From Coraliomargarita sinensis (lineage in GTDB: Bacteria; Verrucomicrobiota; Verrucomicrobiia; Opitutales; Coraliomargaritaceae), in NCBI RefSeq assembly GCF_003185655.1, contig NZ_QHJQ01000006.1, positions 62,001-126,000 on the forward strand: a stretch of DNA of 64,000 nt. Direction: 5' to 3'. A model generated the notes under the pieces. That model searched no databases. It was not told the origin of the DNA and worked only from the letters and a program-made list of their open reading frames with translations. The translations under genes and the position numbers were made by a program. Shown here piece after piece: positions 52,824 to 61,426 of this stretch (position 1 is the stretch's first letter; each line of letters opens with the position of its first letter).

Positions 52824-53924
52824 AGGAAGCAACTCATAGGACTCAGATATTTCATATATTTCTGGAATTTCCTCAACGGGTTTACCGTCGCTGACTCGCT
52901 CAGAATAAACTCTTATATTGTGGTCTAGAATCGCCGAGACGGATTCACCTTCTAGCGTCGGCGAGTGCTCCCAATTCATACCGAGCCCCAAGCGCTGCCG
53001 CTTCATCGCTTTCATATATGGCGTATGATTAACCAGGGTCACCGTTTCGAAAACATCCCTCAGTTCCCGGTAGACGCCACCGCCAGCCAAGGCTAACAAG
53101 TGCAGCGGTCGGCCAAGTTGACCAGATAGCTCCCTCATCTTTTCGATTGCCCGATCAGCAAGCTCCTTTTGAAGCCAACCGGTTCCAAATTCAGCTGAAA
53201 CCGTCCTCACTTCAGGATATCTTCTGAGGAAGTGGAGCCAGTATTCCCAATCCTTCTCGAAGTACACCGAGGCCTGCAAGTGAGGAATGATCGGCAAACC
53301 CGCAGAAGTGAGTGTCTTCATCACGAACTCGATACGCTTACGACTGTACAGGGAATGCGTCCGAGGAGCCTCACGGAAAAATGAGAAATTTGGAATAACC
53401 AACCCCCATAAATTAAATTCACTCAAATTTCGAACTACATTCAAACGATCATGGTAACGCCAAAATCTCTCTAATCTCCGATCAAAGTTATTCGCAACCA
53501 CAAGAATTTTAGTGTCCTGCTTCAGCTTGAACTTTTTCCGCAAATCCCGTGCGCCCGAAAACCTGCTCCTATAATTATCCGCACCTTTCAACGCGAAGAG
53601 ATCGTAAAGGGAAAGCGCGACAAAGTCAGACTCAACTGGATGATCCCTTCTAGATCCACCGGTCGATATCCTTGGAATATAGCACGGGACGTTGCAGTCC
53701 TCGGGGACTTCCAAATGCTTCACTGAAGCTAAATGGTCGCCTGCTACCTCCATTTGCCGACGAGCAAAATCCAAAGGCTTCATCGGGCATACAAATTGAC
53801 ATGTTTGAGGGTCACATTCTGACGCACAGTATGAAAAGCAGCCCCAAAGCTGCGCTTGGTCCATGCCACCACATTCAGAATGAAAGGCACACTGCCGACA
53901 ATCAGTTGCCTTCCTGCTAATCAT
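52806..53924 (-). CDS. Cys-rich DUF4417-like protein
   Basis: About 372 residues from the ATG at 53924, which has GAGGAG four bases upstream; ATG 53936 is an alternative. Nine or more cysteines lie in the first 85 residues (CRQCAFHSEC, CFSYCASECDPQTCQFVCP), a spacing suitable for Fe-S clusters or zinc. The rest resembles DUF4417 (LWGLVIPNFSFFREAPR, GLPIIPHLQAS). It is the last gene of a four-gene minus-strand operon behind a GHKL ATPase and a STAS-like protein, and overlaps the preceding gene by 8 bp. Confidence 0.55.
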   Translation of the reverse strand: MISRKATDCRQCAFHSECGGMDQAQLWGCFSYCASECDPQTCQFVCPMKPLDFARRQMEVAGDHLASVKHLEVPEDCNVPCYIPRISTGGSRRDHPVESDFVALSLYDLFALKGADNYRSRFSGARDLRKKFKLKQDTKILVVANNFDRRLERFWRYHDRLNVVRNLSEFNLWGLVIPNFSFFREAPRTHSLYSRKRIEFVMKTLTSAGLPIIPHLQASVYFEKDWEYWLHFLRRYPEVRTVSAEFGTGWLQKELADRAIEKMRELSGQLGRPLHLLALAGGGVYRELRDVFETVTLVNHTPYMKAMKRQRLGLGMNWEHSPTLEGESVSAILDHNIRVYSERVSDGKPVEEIPEIYEISESYELLPLAENF

Positions 53925-54315
53925 GAGACTCCTCATCGTTTACGATTTCTACCGTGAATGTCGGTGCGATCTCATTGACATCCACAATCTTCACCGGAAG
54001 GCAGTTCGGCACCTGGGGTTCAGATTCGAAAAGATGCCGAATTTCCTCTTCTGCACCGCCTGTGATATAGCCCAATATCTCAGTCGGAGCCTCCGAGGCG
54101 ATTACTGCAGCGCCCTGCGCAGTGAGAATAATAATTCCAAGCCTCCCCGGAACAGCCTGGAAAGAAACATCATCATTTAAGATGCAGTTAAACCGCCGAT
54201 GAACAAGATGCGGCGTAGCGGAAAACAGGGAATCCCCACCAAGCTGCTCCTCAAAACTGCGGCGCTCACAAGTGACGAACTGGTTGTTCTTCTTTTGGAT
54301 GAAATCGAGTCCCAT
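53917..54315 (-). CDS. Orphan protein of the GHKL/STAS operon
   Basis: A 132-residue soluble protein, MGLDFIQKKNNQF onward, with a hydrophobic middle (RLGIIILTAQGAAVIAS) and an acidic C-terminus (EIVNDEESHD). No domain was recognised. It overlaps the STAS-like gene by one base and the Cys-rich gene by 8 bp, so it is certainly translated with them. Confidence 0.6.
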   Translation of the reverse strand: MGLDFIQKKNNQFVTCERRSFEEQLGGDSLFSATPHLVHRRFNCILNDDVSFQAVPGRLGIIILTAQGAAVIASEAPTEILGYITGGAEEEIRHLFESEPQVPNCLPVKIVDVNEIAPTFTVEIVNDEESHD

Positions 54316-54881
54316 TATTCTATCTCCTTTGCTATAGCTTGAAAAATCCAGCTCCTACCCTCCTTCTTGCGTGTCGCTAAGCGTAGTGCATTGAGTTCAT
54401 TCAAGCGATTATTCCAACCAGTGGTTCCGATACCAGAGTCATCAATCTCACGCAGCTTGGGTGCGCTAGATGGGCCAGTCTTTGCTAGTAGGCGTAACGT
54501 ATCGACTAAGTATGGCTCAATATATCCGAGTATGCCTGAAAAAGAATTATCGCGGTTGAGAATCTTTTGAATCGGCAACTTACGTGCGTGGAAAATCTCA
54601 TGAATTTCCTCCTCCACGTCGTGGGCAAGATTCTTCACTAGTGGATAAACCTGCTTTCCAACTGCTAAATCCGCTTCTTTGAAGCAGGGTAAAATGGAAG
54701 CTTTCAAGAAGCTAGCATTTGTTGCCTTAACTCCTTCGAAATCGAAAACGGCTACAATATCAGATTGGGCATTGCTCCTTTTGACTTCATCGCGAACCGA
54801 TTCCCAAAGGTCATCGCCCAAGGATGCACCCCACAAATAAGGCGTCTCGGGAAAGGATTTTTTCAGTTCAATCAACAACAT
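54315..54881 (-). CDS. STAS-like (DUF4325-type) protein
   Basis: A 188-residue protein. Residues about 38-68 (DIVAVFDFEGVKATNASFLK) match the core of STAS-like domains such as DUF4325, where the FDF-G and SFL residues form the Ser/Thr-containing loop. STAS proteins often bind a GHKL kinase, as anti-sigma-antagonists do. The adjacent upstream gene encodes a GHKL ATPase 31 bp away. The C-terminal half is unrecognised. Confidence 0.65.
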   Translation of the reverse strand: MLLIELKKSFPETPYLWGASLGDDLWESVRDEVKRSNAQSDIVAVFDFEGVKATNASFLKASILPCFKEADLAVGKQVYPLVKNLAHDVEEEIHEIFHARKLPIQKILNRDNSFSGILGYIEPYLVDTLRLLAKTGPSSAPKLREIDDSGIGTTGWNNRLNELNALRLATRKKEGRSWIFQAIAKEIE

Positions 54882-54912
54882 GGCCTATATCTCACTTAGT
54901 TCAGTGAGATTG

Positions 54913-55725
54913 TCAAGCTATTTTGGGGTTTTTCCAAAACACTTCCAAGTGGAATCCAACTTCATTAGCAGAAACGTTGGTTGTAAGGCTCTGTTCGCCG
55001 ATCCCCTCAAAGACGACCCTCGCATTTCCGGATGCAAATGAAATCCGACAGTTCAAATCCGCCAGGGATCTAAACAACTGCTTGAAACCAGTCCCACAGT
55101 TGTCCGGCCTACGTGACCTGTGATCCTTTGCTGCAGCCATGACAGCTTCAGTATCAGTATTCAGGTCGGCATTCGCCTGATTATCCCTTAAACTGCTTAA
55201 AATACCCCGTCCTGCATCCGAAACACATAAGGTGAACTCGTCAGAGTCGACGTGATAGCCCACCACCCCTTTGAAGTCGTCAATTCCATCCGGCTCGCTG
55301 TGCTGAATAATATTATCTGACAACTCTGTGAGCGTCTTAGATAGCGCATAAGAAAAGCGAACGCTATGGCCCACAGCCTTTAAGCTAGAAACAAAATGCT
55401 GACGGTAGTCCACCCACTCTTGACTCCTCAGCACGTTTCTCTGCCGAACCGGAAAGATTCCATATCCCTCAGACCGGTCGCTGTCGCCCAGCACAATGCT
55501 TGAGGTGCCACCTATGATCCTACCATGGAGGGGGCAGTTCTCACTTAGTTTACTCAACTCTCCGTTACACCATTCGCTGTAGTTAACGACCTCGGACCGA
55601 GTCGCCATACGCAACGAAGTCGAAAGGCTGACCTCGGAAAAATTTGAAGCAAAAGGCCGACCGGTTATACCCTCCGCCTCACAGGTTAGCACGCCATCAA
55701 GTTGATCCCAGGTAAACTTAGACAC
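54913..55725 (-). CDS. GHKL-type (histidine-kinase-like) ATPase
   Basis: A 270-residue protein. The N-terminal 130 residues are unrecognised; the C-terminal half has N-box LTELSDNIIQHSEPDG, G1 box VSDAGRGILSSL, and G2 box GTGFKQLF. No phospho-accepting His domain or membrane segment was seen. Paired with the STAS-like gene, it could form an anti-sigma-like or partner-switching module. It is the first gene of the operon. An unusually long, orphan N-terminal region may be its sensor. Confidence 0.75.
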   Translation of the reverse strand: MSKFTWDQLDGVLTCEAEGITGRPFASNFSEVSLSTSLRMATRSEVVNYSEWCNGELSKLSENCPLHGRIIGGTSSIVLGDSDRSEGYGIFPVRQRNVLRSQEWVDYRQHFVSSLKAVGHSVRFSYALSKTLTELSDNIIQHSEPDGIDDFKGVVGYHVDSDEFTLCVSDAGRGILSSLRDNQANADLNTDTEAVMAAAKDHRSRRPDNCGTGFKQLFRSLADLNCRISFASGNARVVFEGIGEQSLTTNVSANEVGFHLEVFWKNPKIA

Positions 55726-55819
55726 GGAATCACAAGAATTGAGAACACCAGCATCTTCAATGTTAAAGCTCTTGTTCTAGAAAACCTATTATCCGGCCCC
55801 ACAGCGGATGCCGATGAAC

Positions 55820-56590
55820 TTACTCGACTGATTGGTCTTTATTCGCACTGAAGAATGCTGCCCGAAGTCGATCAAACTCTTCAAAGTGATTTCCGTAGTG
55901 TCTTGTGAATGAGTGGACTAGCCATTGGTGCATTGTCAAAGCCTTCTCCTGATAGGTTTCGACAAGCCACGATAGTCGGATTTGGTCAGGATGCTCCTTC
56001 ATAAATCTCTTGCTCCTTGATGTCCACTTGTCCCAATCGTGAAGCTGTTTCAGGTCTAATATAACCTGCCACTTCTCCTCTGGAAGGGAGCAAACGTGCG
56101 AGATCTTAGGTAACCCGTAATGCAGGGTGTAGTTGCGAAAATCCTCTATAAATTTCGGCAAATCGTCCGAGAATAACTCCTTCAACTCTTCTTGATACTC
56201 GTTTCTGTGGTCCTCTGAAATCAGTTCCGACCGCATCATGTTCCGAGTGTGCTCCACCATCGTTTTCACAGCTGCTAGGAAATTGTGAAAATACCGGACC
56301 ATATGATTCTCGAAATCTCGATATTCAAGCCTCCTGGACCTATCGAGCGCCATTTCAGAGAAGCGTCCAGATTCAATCTCCTGAATAAAGCGCAATACCT
56401 CGAAACTGTTGACTGATAAAATATCTTTTGTGCTTCCATACGAAAGCAAAGCTAGCATCAACGAATTCCCTGGGTGCTGGTCAATATCTTCAAAAATGGG
56501 CAATGACTGATCGGGTTTCATCTTACAGGCCTCGATCTTAGAGAAAGGATACGGAATACAAGCGTGAATAGACCTAATGGGTTGCGTCAT
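55820..56590 (-). CDS. HEPN-motif protein
   Basis: A 256-residue helical protein. It contains FRNYTLHYGLP, in which R-N-Y-T-L-H is an R-x4-H motif of the HEPN superfamily, placed at the end of a helix after a long helical stretch (LAAVKTMVEHTRNMM). HEPN proteins are often RNases in defence or toxin-antitoxin systems. The start overlaps the preceding gene's stop by 4 bp (ATGA), so it is coupled to the HEPN-like gene upstream. Confidence 0.55.
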   Translation of the reverse strand: MTQPIRSIHACIPYPFSKIEACKMKPDQSLPIFEDIDQHPGNSLMLALLSYGSTKDILSVNSFEVLRFIQEIESGRFSEMALDRSRRLEYRDFENHMVRYFHNFLAAVKTMVEHTRNMMRSELISEDHRNEYQEELKELFSDDLPKFIEDFRNYTLHYGLPKISHVCSLPEEKWQVILDLKQLHDWDKWTSRSKRFMKEHPDQIRLSWLVETYQEKALTMHQWLVHSFTRHYGNHFEEFDRLRAAFFSANKDQSVE

Positions 56591-57132
56591 CCCTCACAGT
56601 TCGGCTCGGCTGTGGCTTTCGGGTAGGTAAATTTATAAGTTCCATCCTGCGCACCCTTCAGTTTTTCGGCCATACGATTTCTTCCATCTTCCGTTCTTGC
56701 AACTAGATCATCAGAAAGAGCATTTAACAGCGAATGAATACGAATTATTTCACTATCATCTGGGCAAAGCGTCAGCGCTACAGGGTAAATCTGATCGCCT
56801 CTTTTTTCTACAAAGAGCTGATTGGCTTCTAGACCGTCATCTAACGTTTCTAAAGGGTCAGTATGTCCGTATAGTAAGTCACGCGCTTGGGTTAGTGATT
56901 TATGAAGATCACGCAGCTCTTTAGGTATAGCCTTATTACTAATCATACCCATATCGGCATTATTCGTAAACGGACGTGCGTAGGACGTAATAAATGCAAT
57001 CCAAAGAGGCCACTTAACCTCAGGGTCTGAAGTGCTCTGGATAAGTTTGAGGAAGCGCTGGGCATCAGCTATCGCAGCACTTGCATAAAGATCACGCCAA
57101 AGTGCTTTGGCTATGTGTAGTTCAGATTTCAT
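56587..57132 (-). CDS. HEPN-like protein
   Basis: A 181-residue helical protein with SLTQARDLLYGHTDP, an R-x5-H motif of the HEPN/AbiU2 type within a helical pair. It starts the two-gene operon with the next HEPN-motif gene, with a 4-bp overlap. No antitoxin-like nucleotidyltransferase is adjacent. The assignment is by motif only. Confidence 0.45.
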   Translation of the reverse strand: MKSELHIAKALWRDLYASAAIADAQRFLKLIQSTSDPEVKWPLWIAFITSYARPFTNNADMGMISNKAIPKELRDLHKSLTQARDLLYGHTDPLETLDDGLEANQLFVEKRGDQIYPVALTLCPDDSEIIRIHSLLNALSDDLVARTEDGRNRMAEKLKGAQDGTYKFTYPKATAEPNCEG

Positions 57133-57176
57133 TTAGCTCCTTGTATGGTGCAAAAACCACTCATCGCTAAAGTAAA

Positions 57177-58031
57177 CTAGTTTGCCCATCCTACCTCCTT
57201 CAAAATAGTGCCGAAGCATCTCACTGCCAATTGGGCATCTTCTTCAACGAGTGGAGGGGTTTGAAGCTTGTGCTCCACATTAGGCTTACCTCGAGAGTGG
57301 AGAATGCGAATTGTATGCGACGCATGTTGAACCAATTTCTTATGCTTGCCTGACTCGTGGCGGGAATAAGCGTCGATCGCATCGTTTAAATCTTTACCGG
57401 GTGACTGTATTAAATGCCCGATAATCAGCCCCACAGCATCACGGCACCGGTCGATTACATTTTTTGGCCCCTCGCGGTTAATGCTGACTTCAACGTCCTC
57501 AATCCGCTCTTCGACTTGTCGCTTTATTTCAGTCGGGACCTCTTCCCATTTCATCTCAGGGATCTCTCCGAGCGATCTGTAAGATTTTAACACAACAACA
57601 AATGTATCATTGGAATCCTGCTCGATATCAACGATCCGCCACGTTGATCTGAAGTCTTCAGATCCTAGATACACCAGAGGTAATCGTGCCCCGTGCAACT
57701 CCTTGAATTTGTGTAGCGGGTCTCGTTGATATTCATACATCATCATGGAGGCCTTATCGCCGGCTAACCCATTATGCTCGGAAACATAAGCCCTCGTGGC
57801 ATGACCTCCCGAGTACACCCGACCTCTCCGGACTCTGGTGACGGGGTCAAAGCTGTCCTCGAGGAAGAGACGGCCAGCAAAATCTCTTGAATCTGGATAA
57901 TCAATCATCCCTTCAAACGGCTCAAAGCGTAAGGGTAGAAGCATCGGGTATGGATAGAGCCGATGACGCAAGCCTACCTTTCCACCAACATAGATTTGCC
58001 CGTCTTTTACGCCTATTCCTAGATAATACAT
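57177..58031 (-). CDS. Partner of the Shedu-type nuclease, HEPN-like C-terminus
   Basis: About 284 residues from the ATG at 58031 (MYYLGIGVKDGQIYVGGK), 37 bp after the nuclease stop. The N-terminal 120 residues are a beta-rich, aromatic region (YPYPMLLPLRFEPFEGM). The C-terminal part is helical with RILHSRGKPNVEHKL, similar to HEPN/abortive-infection C-terminal domains with conserved R and H. Its position suggests it acts with the nuclease. The function is unknown. Confidence 0.45.
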   Translation of the reverse strand: MYYLGIGVKDGQIYVGGKVGLRHRLYPYPMLLPLRFEPFEGMIDYPDSRDFAGRLFLEDSFDPVTRVRRGRVYSGGHATRAYVSEHNGLAGDKASMMMYEYQRDPLHKFKELHGARLPLVYLGSEDFRSTWRIVDIEQDSNDTFVVVLKSYRSLGEIPEMKWEEVPTEIKRQVEERIEDVEVSINREGPKNVIDRCRDAVGLIIGHLIQSPGKDLNDAIDAYSRHESGKHKKLVQHASHTIRILHSRGKPNVEHKLQTPPLVEEDAQLAVRCFGTILKEVGWAN

Positions 58032-58068
58032 TTCCTTTATTATGGAGGCCAACTTAAGCCTCGGATTG

Positions 58069-58686
58069 TCAGATATAGATTTCTGGGTTAGCGTCGATTT
58101 TGTCGGCAGCGTGAAAGAGTCTGTCGCATGTGATAATCTCCACATCACTGTCTTCTTTGAATGCTGACTTCCGCCCCAGCATATATCCCCCCAGATCATT
58201 CCGCCTTCCCATTAGAATAGCATACGAGAAGGATACATGAACATCAGGATCGAAGATGGAACACCCGGCAGTGCATGTCAAAGAGTCACGTGGACCTCGG
58301 TAAAGATCCTTCTCTTTCCCATACCGATCGACAGTTTCTAAGACCTCTCTTCTATGGTTCCTAATATAACTCTTCCAGCTATTTATTTGCTCGAAGGCTT
58401 TGTTCGCCCTTTTGGCTAGAACCTTGTCCTTCGTATAAATTTTCTCTTTCGGCGGTTCAACCTCGATAAGCTTAATTTCGAATGCCCCAGAGTATGGTGC
58501 TATGATCGCAAAATCGGCCCGATATTGTGTTCCAAGTGGAAATTCCTTCAACAGGATTGTTGGATGCCCGAGCACAGACATGGGGGTTTCCAAGAGTATG
58601 GCTGGATTTTCTTCCAAAAAGGATTGCAACTCTCGCTCACCGTCTCCTCGGTCAAAAATCTCTGTAAGTCTATCTCTTACTTTCAT
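58069..58686 (-). CDS. Shedu-type (DUF4263) nuclease
   Basis: A 205-residue protein with the DUF4263 core: FLEENPAIL, YRADFAII with the motif Asp, IKLIEVEPPKEKIYTKD with the Glu (E-x-E/K region), and KAFEQINSWKSYI with the Q-x2-x2-W of the nuclease helix. Shedu proteins are single-gene defence nucleases against phage and plasmids. Here it is shorter than many Shedu proteins and has a dedicated downstream partner. It sits within a defence-like gene run. Confidence 0.65.
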   Translation of the reverse strand: MKVRDRLTEIFDRGDGERELQSFLEENPAILLETPMSVLGHPTILLKEFPLGTQYRADFAIIAPYSGAFEIKLIEVEPPKEKIYTKDKVLAKRANKAFEQINSWKSYIRNHRREVLETVDRYGKEKDLYRGPRDSLTCTAGCSIFDPDVHVSFSYAILMGRRNDLGGYMLGRKSAFKEDSDVEIITCDRLFHAADKIDANPEIYI

Positions 58687-58795
58687 TTTTTAGCGATAAA
58701 AACCCGACACCCGTGCCTGCGAGGTTCGTGGCTCAAGTGGCTCTCGAAAGCTCGGGCGACGTGACTGCAGATTGAACAGCTCTGGCTGGATATAT

Positions 58796-59074
58796 TCACT
58801 TGTTTTTAAGGGTCACGTTTTCATCAGTTCGCCCTAGTCTTTCAATGTTATCGAAAGATACTCCTGGAACGCGCTCAAGAATCATCGCTTTTCTATTTTC
58901 TTCGGAGCTTTCGTTGTATTTTTCAGCCTGAACTGTCTTCGCCGCTATTAATTCCTTAGCTTTTTCAATCTGAATAATTTCTGCATTTTGAACCGGTTCT
59001 GGCTTACAGCCAAACGCTATAATACCGCAGAGACTAAAAATAGTGATTAGGATATAGTTTGTTATTTTATTCAT
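58796..59074 (-). CDS. Small lipoprotein
   Basis: A 92-residue protein with a lipoprotein signal MNKITNYILITIFSLCGIIA ending in FGC at residues 21-23. The mature part is short, charged and helical (QIEKAKELIAAKTVQAEKY). Small lipoproteins next to defence or conjugation genes often act at the envelope, for example in entry exclusion. No specific function can be read. Confidence 0.6.
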   Translation of the reverse strand: MNKITNYILITIFSLCGIIAFGCKPEPVQNAEIIQIEKAKELIAAKTVQAEKYNESSEENRKAMILERVPGVSFDNIERLGRTDENVTLKNK

Positions 59075-59139
59075 GTTTACTCATTCTTTTCACTCACAGT
59101 GAGCCGATAGCCGCAATGCCGTTGTCTCACTAAATATTG

Positions 59140-59682
59140 TTAGCTTCTGCAATTAAGTATGTCTATTACTTTATCATATTCTGATGGTTTGACCAAAATC
59201 GGAATAGCCTCTTCGCCTTTTGCTCGTGCAACCGCCAGACGCTGGTTACCTCCACCTATGTAAAGAAGATTTCCGTTGTGAATACAGACTAATGGTGGAG
59301 TCAGGGCTTTGTTCTCCACGAAATGTAGGATTATTTCCGCTTTTGAACCAACCCATCCAATCTTCCAAAACTCATCTGGATGCTGACGAGAAACACTATG
59401 AAGCCTGTCGTCTAGCTCTGCAATCTTGACTGATTCAATTACCCTTAGGCCTTCCGGATATTCCTCAAAAAACGATTCAGGGTCCAAGCCATCGAACGCA
59501 TAGTGCTGATCGGCTTTTTCGAGTGACCATCGAACTGTAAAGTCAGGCCAATCTTTGATTGGAAGATCTCTATACTGCTCTTTCATTTCAAAGATTCGCT
59601 GCTTTTCAGCTTTAAATTCTTCATCGTAGAGATAGCGCATTCCTTCTCTGAAGCGCCTTTCAAGCATCTTATTCTTATCCAT
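59140..59682 (-). CDS. ParB/sulfiredoxin-like domain protein
   Basis: About 180 residues from the ATG at 59682. The C-terminal segment TPPLVCIHNGNLLYIGGGNQ then RLAVARAKGEEAIPILV resembles the ParB N-terminal/sulfiredoxin fold (…G.HRl.aa...G...vpv.v). The N-terminus is charged and unrecognised. It may be a nuclease or a DNA partitioning-related protein of the element. No ParA-like partner was seen. Confidence 0.5.
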   Translation of the reverse strand: MDKNKMLERRFREGMRYLYDEEFKAEKQRIFEMKEQYRDLPIKDWPDFTVRWSLEKADQHYAFDGLDPESFFEEYPEGLRVIESVKIAELDDRLHSVSRQHPDEFWKIGWVGSKAEIILHFVENKALTPPLVCIHNGNLLYIGGGNQRLAVARAKGEEAIPILVKPSEYDKVIDILNCRS

Positions 59683-59998
59683 ATTGTATGGTGTGGAGCT
59701 CAGTGCAACTAAACATGGGCATTCAGCCACCGAGGCTCTAGTGCGTCAATGTTTGCCTTGCTCCAAAGCAGCTTCGATCCATGCAGCTTTTCCTTAGGAA
59801 ATATTGCCTCAAAGCGCTTTACCTTCAAAATATCACGCGAAAAGCAACTCCTATGATTTGCTCGCTGTTTTACTGCGGCTCGAAGCAGTCAAGATCAGCC
59901 ACCCAACCGATAAGCTGTCTTTATCGTATCGGTGCCGCTTTTTGACACTGACCTAGAAAACAGATTACGCGGCGAATGCCGTCCCCACTCTCATCTGG

Positions 59999-60865
59999 CT
60001 AAAATTCCATTTTTTCTTTTCGGGTGTATGCCACACACTTGGATGCCAGAGGACACATGAGGCCTTCCTTCTCTTCAAACCAATCCCATGAAACACATGC
60101 CCCATGCTTGAAACTCAAATTTTCTTCTGGAGCCACTTTTCTTCCATACCAGCGAGCCTTATACATGCCGCAAATTTGCAATCTTGGAATTTTCCTAAGG
60201 CTGGGATATAACCCCTCAAATATGGAGTCGAAGAGAAGTCTAACATTTTTATCATATCCAGATATTTTTTGAATGAAGTCATCAATGACAAATGCTCTAT
60301 GGTCATCTCCAAGACCAGTATTCATATAGCGAATAGTCTTAAAATCCTCAGACAGGCTGCAATTTCCAACCTGACCATGCGTCAGTTCGGTCCTCAATTC
60401 CTTTAGATCTTGGAACCATTCATCAAAAGCAATCGCTAAAACCTCATTAAGCCATTCCGGAAAACCAGAACCATATTTTCTTTCTTTAGCTCTTTTGAAG
60501 AGTTTTTCGTTAGATGACTTTTGTATCGACTGCACGTCGCGAAATATCCCGTAAAGCGTGTCACGAAGGCCGTCGATGGCCGAGTATAGTTCACAGACAA
60601 GAACTTCGCAAAGTGCTGCAATCTGCCTAGATCGACGGCTTGAAGAGTATCCCTTTTCTTTTAATTCTTTGCGATCTTCATGCATCGTAGGGATCAGGTC
60701 ATCTGCAAGTCCCGCTATGACCTTGTATTTTTCTAAATGATCGGTGATAGCGGCAAGCCCTTCGGAAACATGTCTGTCTTTATATGTATCTGCCGCGAAG
60801 GCTGCAAACCGTTCTAATGGTGTCCATTGCTCAGGAACAAATTTCAGTAGGAAGGTTTCATTCAT
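59999..60865 (-). CDS. HEPN-motif protein
   Basis: A 288-residue protein. The helical middle contains DLKELRTELTHGQVG, with an R-x4-H motif (RTELTH) of HEPN type, after a long helical region (CELYSAIDGLRDTLYGIF). The C-terminal region has several cysteines (ICGMYKARW, LMCPLASKC). No domain beyond HEPN is recognised. It is the last gene on the minus strand before the 561-bp non-coding stretch. Confidence 0.45.
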   Translation of the reverse strand: MNETFLLKFVPEQWTPLERFAAFAADTYKDRHVSEGLAAITDHLEKYKVIAGLADDLIPTMHEDRKELKEKGYSSSRRSRQIAALCEVLVCELYSAIDGLRDTLYGIFRDVQSIQKSSNEKLFKRAKERKYGSGFPEWLNEVLAIAFDEWFQDLKELRTELTHGQVGNCSLSEDFKTIRYMNTGLGDDHRAFVIDDFIQKISGYDKNVRLLFDSIFEGLYPSLRKIPRLQICGMYKARWYGRKVAPEENLSFKHGACVSWDWFEEKEGLMCPLASKCVAYTRKEKMEF

Positions 60866-61426
60866 TTCTAACGTCCATTAGTGATATGCCCTGAGAAAAC
60901 TGGACACGGGATTCTCTTAAAGAGAGGATTAACCCCCAGCGAGACAACGCTATACTGCCGAGTAAAAAAAGCAGGCAGCCAAACTGATACGAATTGATGG
61001 GACCTCGTTGAGAGAAGTGTCCCACCAAATCGGGATAGTCGAATCCACCAGCCGTCAAAGCTGGCTTCTGCAATGCAAAACCAAAAGCTGAAGGAGCAAG
61101 CGTCTTTAATGAATTCAATTAATTTCCTATTGTATGTATTTTACGCAATCTTTGCAGGCTTTGAAACTTCAGGCATATCGACTCAATGTGATTCCCCCTG
61201 CAAATATCGCGCAAAAAGCAGCATCTGTTTATGCGATTTCTCCTTAAGGTGGGCACGTAGCAGACGTTCGGGAACAGCCGCCCTCCCCCGAATAAAGATA
61301 AACTAGTCCCAAATGACTAATTTATACCTAAGCTTATTATAGCTAATACGATCATCTTTACCTGGATTTCACAAATCTTCCTCTCGACCTTTACTTTGGT
61401 TTGTGAGTTACTCTTCACTAAATACC
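60866..61426. other. Intergenic stretch without a supportable gene
   Basis: A 561-bp AT-rich gap. It contains a few weak open frames on both strands with no recognisable protein features. The segment near 60895 (CTGGACACGGGATTCTC) loosely recalls insertion-sequence ends but has no second copy or transposase. A promoter for the following exported-protein gene should lie at its right end. Confidence 0.5.

Noticed and set aside
60858..61118. 86-residue minus-strand frame after the HEPN-motif gene
   Set aside because: It overlaps the start region of the preceding gene and shows no domain; possibly a fragment of an insertion-sequence end, but no transposase or second end was found.
61073..61306. 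77-residue plus-strand frame
   Set aside because: Low-complexity translation with no conserved features in an AT-rich gap.
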